Source: Cupriavidus agavae (lineage in GTDB: Bacteria > Pseudomonadota > Gammaproteobacteria > Burkholderiales > Burkholderiaceae). Taken from it: DNA of 64,000 nt. Position numbers and translations under genes: made by a program. How positions within the stretch are numbered: the first letter of the stretch is position 1; every line of letters starts with the position of its first letter. The notes beneath the pieces are model-generated. The model searched no databases and was not told where the DNA came from. It saw only the letters and a program-made list of their open reading frames with translations. Below are positions 1-9,780 of this stretch, piece after piece. Location of the stretch: positions 124,001 to 188,000 of the forward strand of contig NZ_SGXM01000009.1 of NCBI RefSeq assembly GCF_004217045.1, read 5' to 3'.

Positions 1-732
1 GAAAAGCGCGCCATGGACGACGCGGTACCGATCAACCCCCAGCGCGTGTTCTGGGAGCTGTCTTCGCGGCTGCCCGCCGATGCCATCCTGTGCGCGGATT
101 CCGGCACCGCCGCCAGCTGGTACGCGCGCGATATCCGCATGCAACGCGGCATGATGGGAACGCTGTCTGGCGGGCTGGCCACCATGGCGCCGGCGCTGCC
201 CTACGCCATCGCCGCCAAGTGCTGCCATCCGGGGCGGCTGGCCATTGCGCTCGAAGGCGACGGCGCGATGCAGATGAACGGCATCAACGAACTGATCACC
301 GTGGCGGCACGCTGGCACGAGTGGACCGACCCGCGGCTGATCGTGCTCGTGCTCAACAACGGCGACCTGAACATGGTGACGTGGGAGCAGCGCTCGCTCG
401 GCGGCGATCGCCGGTTTGACACCTCGCAGACCGTGCCACCGTTCGACTACGCGGCCTACGCGCGCATGCTGGGGCTCGACGGCATCCGGGTAGAGACCCC
501 CGACGCGGTTGGCCCGATGTGGGAGCAGGCGTTGCAGGCGAAGCGGCCGGTCGTGCTCGACGTGCTGACCAACCCGGCGGTTCCGCCCGTGCCGCCACAC
601 ATGCCCGTGGAAGCCGTGCGCCACTACATGAAGGCGTTGCGCAGCGGCGATTCGCAGGCGCGCGAGGTGCTGCGCGCCACGGCAAGGGAGATGTGGGCCG
701 AGGCGGTGCCGGCGCGCAACGTGCCTGGCTGA
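1..732 (+). CDS. Thiamine-diphosphate-requiring enzyme, C-terminal part (cut by window edge)
   Basis: The frame is open from the first base, so the gene begins upstream of the window; the ATG at position 13 lies inside the protein. The visible 243 residues are the C-terminal thiamine-diphosphate-binding domain of the acetolactate synthase/pyruvate oxidase/benzoylformate decarboxylase superfamily. The cofactor motif runs from GDGAMQMNG to LVLNNGDLNMV, that is GDG, about 27 residues, then NN. The metal and diphosphate are bound there in this superfamily. The stretch GTLSGGLATMAPALPYAIAA is the usual sequence before that motif. The N-terminal and central (FAD/CoA) domains cannot be seen, so pyruvate oxidase, decarboxylase or synthase cannot be separated. 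It converges with the CinA-like gene, with only 6 bases between them. Confidence 0.85.
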   Translation, partial: EKRAMDDAVPINPQRVFWELSSRLPADAILCADSGTAASWYARDIRMQRGMMGTLSGGLATMAPALPYAIAAKCCHPGRLAIALEGDGAMQMNGINELITVAARWHEWTDPRLIVLVLNNGDLNMVTWEQRSLGGDRRFDTSQTVPPFDYAAYARMLGLDGIRVETPDAVGPMWEQALQAKRPVVLDVLTNPAVPPVPPHMPVEAVRHYMKALRSGDSQAREVLRATAREMWAEAVPARNVPG

Positions 733-738
733 GGCGGC

Positions 739-1284
739 TCAGCGCCGGGCAGCCAGCGTGTGGTAATGCTGCACGCGCGACAGCGCATAGCTGGCCGCCG
801 CCATGCGGATCTCGTTGCGGTCGCCGGGAAAGCGGCGCGTCTCGCTGAATTCGATATCGTCCGGGACCGCGCCGCCGCGACGGAAGCGCCAGGCAAAGCA
901 CTGGGTCCCGGGCGGCGTGCCGTCGTCGGCGCCATCATCGGCCACGCCGGTGTTGGCGATGACGAGGCTCGCGTCCGTGTACCCGCTCATGCCCCGCGCC
1001 ATGGCCAGCGACACCGCTTCGCTGGTCAGGCCATGCCGGTCGATGGTCTCCCGCGGCACGTGCAGTACGCCGGTCTTGGCGCCGGGATCGTAGGTGACGA
1101 TGGCCAGCCGCAGGACCGCGCCGCAGCCGGGTACTTCGGCGATGCGCGAGGCGATCAGGCCCGCCGTGCACGATTCGGCTGTCGCCAGCGTCAGCGACTG
1201 GCGCTGCAGGAAATGGGCGATCGCGCGCATGTCGGTGTCGGCGTGCCGCGCAGTGTCGGAGGGAATGCTGTCTGGATCGGTCAT
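739..1284 (-). CDS. CinA C-terminal-domain protein (PncC-type nicotinamide-nucleotide amidase)
   Basis: The protein has 181 residues and consists of one CinA C-terminal domain, without the N-terminal molybdopterin-binding-like domain of full-length CinA. The signature TAESCTAGLIASRIAEVPG is clear at about residues 34-52. The family motif that usually reads TGIAGPGGG is here NTGVADDGADDGTPPGT, with acidic residues in place of the glycine-proline turn. Family knowledge: stand-alone members deamidate nicotinamide mononucleotide in pyridine nucleotide salvage. The altered loop makes the exact substrate less certain. A GAGGAG ribosome site precedes the ATG. The gene lies downstream of katE on the same strand, separated from it by a GC-rich hairpin. 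Confidence 0.8.
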   Translation of the reverse strand: MTDPDSIPSDTARHADTDMRAIAHFLQRQSLTLATAESCTAGLIASRIAEVPGCGAVLRLAIVTYDPGAKTGVLHVPRETIDRHGLTSEAVSLAMARGMSGYTDASLVIANTGVADDGADDGTPPGTQCFAWRFRRGGAVPDDIEFSETRRFPGDRNEIRMAAASYALSRVQHYHTLAARR

Positions 1285-1304
1285 GGCGACGACGCTCCTC
1301 GCAC

Positions 1305-1338
1305 GCCGGCCGGAGGGCCCCTGGCCCGTCCGGCCGGC
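1305..1338 (-). terminator. GC-rich hairpin after katE
   Basis: Ten-base arms GCCGGCCGGA and TCCGGCCGGC are separated by 14 bases, a few bases past the katE stop codon and before the CinA-like gene. No T tract follows, so this may be a weak or factor-assisted terminator, or a structure limiting read-through. Confidence 0.45.
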
Positions 1339-1346
1339 TCAGGCGC

Positions 1347-3566
<2,220 letters not shown>

Positions 3567-3793
3567 GGGGGGATCTCCTCTTCTCGGGATAGGGGTAGAG
3601 AGTCACCGCGCAGCAGATTGCGTGCCATCCGTCCCGGCCCGGGCCGAAAGCGCCGAAGAGGGCAGCCAGCATAGCGCGCTCCGGGCCCCGCGCCCAAGCA
3701 CGTTTTTCGAGGATCGGCATGCGGAAATGTTGCTTCGTCAACGGCGCACGCGGGCATAGCATCGCTGCTCTTTCCACGGTCGTGACAACAACA

Positions 3794-5791
3794 ATGACAC
3801 TCCATCACGCATCCCCGTCCGCGCGGCCGAGCCGCCGCGCGGTGCCCGTTACCCGTCTCGCGCTGGCGGCCGCCGGCGCCGCCGCGCTCGTGGGCCTGGT
3901 GGCCTGCGGGTCCGACAACAACACGCCGCTCGCCTCGGGCGGTACCCCGGGCACCCCGGCGCCGACCACGCCGGCCCCGGCGCAGAAGCGGCCCAACATC
4001 CTCTACATCATGGCCGACGATCTCGGCTATTCGGACATCGGCGCCTTCGGGGGCGAGATTGCCACGCCCAACCTCGACGCGCTGGTGGCCTCGGGCCGCA
4101 TCCTGACCAACCACCACACGGGCACGGTCTGCGCGATCACGCGCTCGATGCTGATTTCGGGCACCGACCACCACCTGGTGGGCGAGGGCACGATGGGCGC
4201 ACCCAACGACGAACGCAAGGGCCTGCCCGGCTACGAGGGCTACCTGAACGACAGCTCGCTGTCCGTGGCGCAGCTGCTGCGGGATGCCGGCTACCACACC
4301 TACATGGCTGGCAAGTGGCACCTGGGTTCCGGCATCGCCGGCTCGGCGGCCTCCAGCGGCAAGACGCCCGACCAGTGGGGCTTCGAGCGCAGCTACGCGC
4401 TGCTGGGCGGCGCGGCGTCGAACCACTTCGCCCACGAGTCAGCCGGCTCGAAGAACTACACCGAAGACGGCCAGTACGTGCAGCCGGGCCAGCCGGGGCA
4501 GCCCGGTGGCGCGGGCGGATCGCCGGCCGTGTTCTATTCCACGGATTTCTACACGCAGAAACTGATCCAGTACATCGACGCGAACAAGGCCGACGGCAAG
4601 CCGTTCTTCGCCTACGCCGCCTACACGTCGCCGCACTGGCCGCTGCAGGTGCCCGAACCCTGGCTCAGCAAGTACAAGGGCCGCTACGACGCGGGCTACG
4701 AGGCCATCCGCGCCGCGCGCATCGCGCGCCAGAAGGCGCTGGGCATCCTGCCGGCCGGCTTCGACCCGTACGCCGGCGCACCGGAGGCGCTGGCCGCCTC
4801 GCCCGCCAGCGCCAACAACGGCACGGCCGGTGCGAAGTACATCAACGCGCTGAACGGCCCCGCGCAGGGCTACACCGACTACGGCCCCGGCTACGTCAAC
4901 AAGACCTGGGCCAGCCTGTCGGCCGACGAGCGCAAGGTGCAGGCGCGCTACATGGAGATCTACGCGGGCATGGTCGAGAACCTCGACCACAACATCGGCC
5001 TGCTGGTGCAGCACCTGAAGGACATCGGCGAGTACGACAACACGTTCATCATGTTCCAGTCGGACAACGGCGCCGAGGGCTGGCCGAACAGCGCCGACCC
5101 CACCGCCTACGACACCGCCAATGCGCAGGAGCCGGCGTTCTCGGCACTGGGCAAGGACAACGGCCTGCAGGCTGTGCCCAAGCTCCAGTACGGGCTGCGC
5201 TGGGCCGAGGTCAGCGCCGCGCCGTTCCGCCAGCTCAAGGGCTACATGGGCGAGGGCGGCATCTCCACGCCGGCCGTGGTCAGGCTGCCGGGCCAGACCG
5301 CGCAGCAGCCCACGCTCGACGCCTTCACCCACGTGACCGACAACACCGCCACCTTCCTGGCCGTGGCGGGCGTGGCGCTGCCCACGCAGGCGGCACCGGC
5401 GGCGGTGGACAGCGTGACCGGCATCGATGCGAACCGGGGCAAGGTGGTCTACAACGGCCGCAATGTCTGGCCGGTCACGGGCCACTCGCTGCTGCCGCTG
5501 CTGACCGGCGAGGCCACCGGCGAGGTGCGCACCACCCCGTTCGGCGAGGAATCGTACGGCCGCGCCCAATTGCGCAGCGCCGATGGCCGCTGGAAGGCGC
5601 TCTGGACCGAGCCGCCGAGCGGTCCGGCGGATGGCCACTGGGAGCTGTTCGACCTCAGGGCGGACCGCGGCGAGACCACCGATGTGTCGGCCGCCAATCA
5701 GACGATTCTGGATGCGCTGATCGCCCAGTGGAAGGCTTACATGACCAGCGTGGGCGGCGTGGAGCCCGCCCGGCCGCGCGGGTACTACTGA
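3794..5791 (+). CDS. Sulfatase-family (arylsulfatase-like) lipoprotein
   Basis: With the ATG at 3794 the protein has 665 residues; an in-frame ATG at 3719 would add 25 residues before the signal peptide and looks less likely. The N-terminus has a hydrophobic stretch ending in a lipobox (LVGLVAC), so it should be a lipoprotein facing the periplasm. The alkaline-phosphatase-superfamily sulfatase fold is clear: metal ligands in MADDLGYSDIG, the AGKWHLG motif, SPHWPL, and SDNGAEG near the middle. The residue normally converted to formylglycine sits at Cys113 in CAITR, whereas the family consensus is C/S-x-P/A-x-R, so the key third position is isoleucine. The substrate is unknown, and maturation of the active site is uncertain for this reason. 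A GC-rich hairpin follows the stop. Confidence 0.88.
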   Translation: MTLHHASPSARPSRRAVPVTRLALAAAGAAALVGLVACGSDNNTPLASGGTPGTPAPTTPAPAQKRPNILYIMADDLGYSDIGAFGGEIATPNLDALVASGRILTNHHTGTVCAITRSMLISGTDHHLVGEGTMGAPNDERKGLPGYEGYLNDSSLSVAQLLRDAGYHTYMAGKWHLGSGIAGSAASSGKTPDQWGFERSYALLGGAASNHFAHESAGSKNYTEDGQYVQPGQPGQPGGAGGSPAVFYSTDFYTQKLIQYIDANKADGKPFFAYAAYTSPHWPLQVPEPWLSKYKGRYDAGYEAIRAARIARQKALGILPAGFDPYAGAPEALAASPASANNGTAGAKYINALNGPAQGYTDYGPGYVNKTWASLSADERKVQARYMEIYAGMVENLDHNIGLLVQHLKDIGEYDNTFIMFQSDNGAEGWPNSADPTAYDTANAQEPAFSALGKDNGLQAVPKLQYGLRWAEVSAAPFRQLKGYMGEGGISTPAVVRLPGQTAQQPTLDAFTHVTDNTATFLAVAGVALPTQAAPAAVDSVTGIDANRGKVVYNGRNVWPVTGHSLLPLLTGEATGEVRTTPFGEESYGRAQLRSADGRWKALWTEPPSGPADGHWELFDLRADRGETTDVSAANQTILDALIAQWKAYMTSVGGVEPARPRGYY

Positions 5792-5795
5792 AGGG

Positions 5796-5817
5796 CGGGC
5801 CCGCTGCGGCGGGCCCG
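5796..5817 (+). terminator. GC-rich hairpin after the sulfatase gene
   Basis: Nine-base arms CGGGCCCGC and GCGGGCCCG flank a TGCG loop 4 bases after the sulfatase stop codon. There is no T tract, so termination strength is uncertain. Confidence 0.45.
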
Positions 5818-5988
5818 GCGCTGGCGACACATCCCTTGTCTCTGGTCAATTTCCGAATCTCGCTTTGCTGGCCAAATGCCCGCGCCCGTCCCGGCGCGGC
5901 ATGACGCCGATGGCTTGCAGAGTTTGCGCATCGCACGTCCCGCGCGCCGCCGGCGCGGGCATTCCCGTAGACCAAGGAGTGAAACGCG

Positions 5989-7248
5989 ATGCGAAGACTT
6001 ATATTGACCGCGGCGGCGCTGGGCGCGGCGGTGCTGGTTTCCAGCGGTTGTGGCGACAGCGCGGCGGCGCCGGCCACCTATGACAGCGCGCTCGACACCG
6101 CGTCGAGAAGCCAGCAGGCGCCCACCGTGGCCATGCTGGAGGCGCTGGTCAATATCGAGAGCGGGCCGGGCGACGCGGTCGGACTGGCGCAGATGGGCGA
6201 TTACCTGGCCGGCCAGCTCGTGGCGCTGGGCGCCACCGTCACGCGGCACAAGGCTGCCGACGGCACCCCCGGCGACAACATCGTCGGCACGCTGCGCGGC
6301 ACCGGCACCCGCCATATCCTGCTGATGGCGCACATGGATACGGTCTACCCGCGCGGCTTCCTGAAGGACGCGCCGTTCCGGGTCGACGGCAACCGCGCCT
6401 ACGGGCCGGGCATCGCCGACGACAAGGGCGGCATCGCGGTGATCCTGAACACGCTGGCGCTGCTCAACGCGCGCAGCTTCCGCGAGTACGGCACGCTGAC
6501 CGTGCTGTTCAATACCGACGAGGAAACCGGCTCGTTCGGCTCGCGCGAGCTGATCCAGTCGCTGTCGGCCAGCCATGACTATGTGCTCTCGCACGAACCC
6601 TCGGCGGCATCGCAGGAGAGCTTTGGCCTTGCCACGTCGGGCATCGCGCATGCCACGGCCACGATCAGGGGCCGCGCGTCGCACGCCGGCGTGGCGCCCG
6701 AACTCGGCGTCAACGCGCTGACCGAGGCGGCCGCGCTGATCCTGCGCACGCAGGATATCGACAACAAGGACCGCGAAATCCGCTTCAACTGGACGCTGGC
6801 GTCGGCCGGCTCGGCCTCGAACGCGATTCCGGCCGTGGCCACGCTGACCGCCGACATGCGCTACGGCAGGAACCAGGATCTCGACGCGATCACGGCCATG
6901 CTCAACGAACGCGCCCAGCAGAAGCGCCTGCCCGAGGCGGAGATCACGATCGACGTGCTGCGCGGACGCCCGGCCTTCAATGCCTCGGAGGGCGGCCAGG
7001 CGCTGGCGGCCAGGGGCCAGTCGATCTACAACGAAGTGGGCGGCAGGATCGAGATCTCGAACGTGCGGATCGGCGGGGGCAGCGACGCCGCCTACGCGGC
7101 GCTGTCGGGCAAGCCCGTGCTCGAAGGCATGGGGCTGCCGGGCGCCGGCTACCATACCAACGCCGACGAGTACATCATGATCGACGCCATTCCGCGCCGC
7201 CTCTACCTGGGCGCGCGCATGATCATGGACCTGAGCCTGGGCCGCTGA
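5989..7248 (+). CDS. M20-family metallopeptidase lipoprotein (carboxypeptidase G2-like)
   Basis: The 419-residue protein starts with a lipoprotein signal (lipobox VSSGC at about residue 22), so it is probably anchored on the periplasmic side. It carries the zinc-site motifs of the M20 family in order: LLMAHMDTVYPRG (first His and Asp), YGPGIADDKGG (bridging Asp), TDEETGS (catalytic and metal Glu pair), SHEPS, and the last His in PGAGYHTNADEYI. A dimerisation domain lies between (IRGRASHAGVAPELGVNAL). Family knowledge: glutamate carboxypeptidase-like members remove C-terminal glutamate or similar residues from peptides or folates. The exact substrate cannot be read from sequence. The ribosome site AAGGAG is well placed. 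It converges with the DMT transporter gene. Confidence 0.88.
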   Translation: MRRLILTAAALGAAVLVSSGCGDSAAAPATYDSALDTASRSQQAPTVAMLEALVNIESGPGDAVGLAQMGDYLAGQLVALGATVTRHKAADGTPGDNIVGTLRGTGTRHILLMAHMDTVYPRGFLKDAPFRVDGNRAYGPGIADDKGGIAVILNTLALLNARSFREYGTLTVLFNTDEETGSFGSRELIQSLSASHDYVLSHEPSAASQESFGLATSGIAHATATIRGRASHAGVAPELGVNALTEAAALILRTQDIDNKDREIRFNWTLASAGSASNAIPAVATLTADMRYGRNQDLDAITAMLNERAQQKRLPEAEITIDVLRGRPAFNASEGGQALAARGQSIYNEVGGRIEISNVRIGGGSDAAYAALSGKPVLEGMGLPGAGYHTNADEYIMIDAIPRRLYLGARMIMDLSLGR

Positions 7249-7273
7249 ACGGCGCCCGGCGTCGCCCTGGCGC

Positions 7274-8218
7274 TCAGCGCCGCTGGGCCAGGACGATGCC
7301 GGCCGCGATGAAAGCGAGCCCGGCCGCGTGGTACCAGCGCGGCCAGTCGCCCAGCAGCAGCGTGGAGAGCAGCGCCGCGAACAGCGGCGTCAGCGTGATG
7401 AAGAACACCGGCAGCTGGGCGCCGGCCCGCGCGATGGCGCGGTCCCAGACGAAGTAGGCCATCAGCGAGGGGATCGTCGCCACGTAGAGCAGGATGCCGG
7501 CCACCTTGGGGTTCCACTGCAGCGCATGGTCGAGCGTGGCCAGCTCCCAGGCGGTGAACGGCAGGCTGACGATGACGCCGGTGACGATCTGCGCGAACAG
7601 CAGCACTGGCAGCGGCAGGTCGGGGCGCTGCTTGCGCAGCAGCCAGGTGTAGGCGCTCCACGTGACCGTGGCGGCCAGCATGAACAGGTCACCCGCCACG
7701 AAATCGAGCTGTGCCAGCCGCGCCACGTCGCCCCGCAGCAGCACGAACGACACCCCCACCAGGCACAGCAGCGCGCCGGCCACGTGCCAGCCCTTGACCC
7801 GCTCGCCGAAGAACAGCGCACCGATGATCAGCAGGAACAGCGGCGTGGACGCCCCGATCAGCGTGACGTTGATCGGCGTGGAGGTGGTCAGCGCCAGATA
7901 CTGGAACGCGTTGTAGCTGGCGATCGAGAGCGCGCCCATCGCCGCGAGCACGCCCGCGTGCTGGCGCAGCGCTGCCCGGTGGGCCAGCACGCCGCGCCAG
8001 GCATAGGGCGCCAGCAGCAGCCCGGCCAGCACCCAGCGCACGAAATTGAGCGTGATCGGCGGAATGGTGCCCGCCGCCAGGCGTCCCACGATGGCGTTGC
8101 CCGCCCAGGCCAGCGGCGGGAAGGTCAGCAGGAACAGCGTGGTGAGATCGATGCGTCGGCCGGCGGTGCTGGACATGAGCGGGGGAGGGTTGGGGGGAGG
8201 AGGCGCATTATCGGTCAT
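7274..8218 (-). CDS. EamA/DMT-superfamily permease
   Basis: The 314-residue protein has ten predicted hydrophobic segments arranged as two EamA repeats, with the usual PPLAWAGNAIVGRL start and the NAFQYLALTTSTPINVTLIGASTPLFLLI and TIPSLMAYFVWDRAI motifs. The family exports amino acids or other small metabolites across the inner membrane; the substrate here is unknown. The proline-rich first 14 residues (MTDNAPPPPNPPPL) are unusual, and translation could instead begin at the Met at residue 15. It converges with the M20 peptidase gene. A palindromic repeat lies just upstream. Confidence 0.85.
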   Translation of the reverse strand: MTDNAPPPPNPPPLMSSTAGRRIDLTTLFLLTFPPLAWAGNAIVGRLAAGTIPPITLNFVRWVLAGLLLAPYAWRGVLAHRAALRQHAGVLAAMGALSIASYNAFQYLALTTSTPINVTLIGASTPLFLLIIGALFFGERVKGWHVAGALLCLVGVSFVLLRGDVARLAQLDFVAGDLFMLAATVTWSAYTWLLRKQRPDLPLPVLLFAQIVTGVIVSLPFTAWELATLDHALQWNPKVAGILLYVATIPSLMAYFVWDRAIARAGAQLPVFFITLTPLFAALLSTLLLGDWPRWYHAAGLAFIAAGIVLAQRR

Positions 8219-8248
8219 TGCGGGCAGATACGTCGGCGGTCGCTATGC

Positions 8249-8280
8249 GCTCCCCTCTCCCGCATGCAGGAGAGGGGAGC
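8249..8280. repeat. Intergenic palindromic element, copy 1
   Basis: Twelve-base arms GCTCCCCTCTCC and GGAGAGGGGAGC are separated by CGCATGCA, between the DMT permease start and the 3' end of the hydrolase-ACBP gene. The core matches a second copy at 43167-43190 with one mismatch in the arms, so this is an interspersed palindromic repeat rather than a chance hairpin. Confidence 0.7.
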
Positions 8281-8295
8281 CGGCCAAGCACTGGC

Positions 8296-9780
8296 TCAGG
8301 CCGCCACCGTCTCCCGCCCCTTCAGTTCGGCCACCAGCGTCACATAGCCCTGCATGGCCTCGGCCGCCCCGGTGCCACGGCGCGCGGCCCATGCATCCCA
8401 TTTGGCGCGCCCGACCATATCCATCATCCCCGGCCGCTCGCCGGTCACGTCGCCGGCGCTGCCCTGCTTGTAGAGCGAGTAGAGCGCCAGCAGCGTGTCG
8501 TTGTCCGGTGCCTGGCGCAGGGTTTTCGACACGGCGGCGGCCTCGGCGAATGCCTTCTCCAGTGCCGAGGGTCCGGCGGCGGCAGGCTGTCCGCCAAAAT
8601 AGGCGTCTTCGATCGCCACGTCATCGGGGAACCACCGCACTTCCAGCAGCCTGCCCGCGCGCAGCGCCACGGCCAGCACGCCGGGCGAGGCGAACGTGCC
8701 GGCCTGCAGCGTGGCCGGCAGCACCGCCACGCCCGCATTGAGGCTCGGCATGCCGAACGCGCCGAAGTGCACCGGCGCATCGCCCTGCGCCCACCCCTTG
8801 AGCCGCGCCAGCCCCTTCGTGCCCCGCCAGACGCCCGAACTGCGGTTGTGACCGGGTTGCAGCCAGGCGAAATCGGGGATGCCGGCGCCGAACAGCGCGG
8901 CAAAGTCGCCCATCTCCAGCCACTGTCGCACGCTGCCAAGCAGGGCGAGCACCTCGGCCGGCGGCATCGCGGCATCCACCGGTCCCATGCCCAGCGACGC
9001 TGCCGTGCTGGCGTCGAGGAACTCCAGCACGTTGCGCGCCACGATCTCGCGGTCGTTGTCGACGCAGACCATGTGGTAGCTGTCTTCCAGCACCACCATC
9101 CGCGCCAGCCCGGCGCGGGTCTTGCCCCCGATATGCTCCACGAGATAGCTGGCCGAGCGCAGGCTGGTCAGTTCGTCCTCGCGCGCATGCACCACCAGCG
9201 TCGGGCAGACGATCTGGTCGAGCCCGGTCATCACGAACCCGCGCAGGCGGTCCACCTCGCGGATGCAGGCCAGCGGTACCCAGCCGTAGTGAAAATTCTC
9301 GCCGCGCTCGAACTTGGCCTTGACGATGGCGCGCAGCTGCTCGTTCTTGATGCCGTACGGGTCTTCCTCCATCACCTTCATGCGCGCGGGCACCCCCGGC
9401 ACGCGGTAGAGCAGGCCGCGCGCACCGCGATACCACGGCGTGGCCCAGCCGTCGATGTAGACCGGCGGCGCCAGCACCACGAGCTTGCCCTTGTCGTGGC
9501 GCTCGCGCTTGGCGGTTTCCACGGCCAGCAGCGACCCCATGCACATGCCCATCAGGTGCAGCACGTCGTGCTGCGCGCGGACTTCGAGGTATTTCTCGCG
9601 CACGGCGGCCAGCCAGTCTTCCACGCGCACATCGACCAGATCCTCGGGGCGGGTGCCGTGTCCCGGCAGCGTCAGCGAGTGCGTGACGAAGCCGGCGTTC
9701 TTGAGCCGCTTGTGCATCGAGCCGAGGTCGTACTGCGTGCCGCCGAGCCCGTGGATCAGGAACACGCCGGGCTCACGCAT
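8296..9780 (-). CDS. Alpha/beta hydrolase - SnoaL-like - acyl-CoA-binding (ACBP) fusion protein
   Basis: The start is taken as the ATG at 9780, which overlaps the stop of the upstream MASE1 gene by 8 bases; longer in-frame reading gives low-quality sequence. The protein has 494 residues. Residues 1-240 are an alpha/beta hydrolase: oxyanion-hole HGLGG at the start, nucleophile elbow GMCMGS with Cys80 where serine is usual, acid in HAREDE, and histidine in DSYHMVC. The middle (about 255-390) resembles a SnoaL-like/NTF2 fold (LLEVRWFPDDVAIEDAYF). The last 85 residues match acyl-CoA-binding protein, with LYSLYKQ, RPGMMDMVGRAKWDAW and a final YVTLV. Inference: a cytoplasmic enzyme acting on, or regulated by, long-chain acyl-CoA, possibly a thioesterase. 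The substrate is unproven. Confidence 0.85.
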   Translation of the reverse strand: MREPGVFLIHGLGGTQYDLGSMHKRLKNAGFVTHSLTLPGHGTRPEDLVDVRVEDWLAAVREKYLEVRAQHDVLHLMGMCMGSLLAVETAKRERHDKGKLVVLAPPVYIDGWATPWYRGARGLLYRVPGVPARMKVMEEDPYGIKNEQLRAIVKAKFERGENFHYGWVPLACIREVDRLRGFVMTGLDQIVCPTLVVHAREDELTSLRSASYLVEHIGGKTRAGLARMVVLEDSYHMVCVDNDREIVARNVLEFLDASTAASLGMGPVDAAMPPAEVLALLGSVRQWLEMGDFAALFGAGIPDFAWLQPGHNRSSGVWRGTKGLARLKGWAQGDAPVHFGAFGMPSLNAGVAVLPATLQAGTFASPGVLAVALRAGRLLEVRWFPDDVAIEDAYFGGQPAAAGPSALEKAFAEAAAVSKTLRQAPDNDTLLALYSLYKQGSAGDVTGERPGMMDMVGRAKWDAWAARRGTGAAEAMQGYVTLVAELKGRETVAA

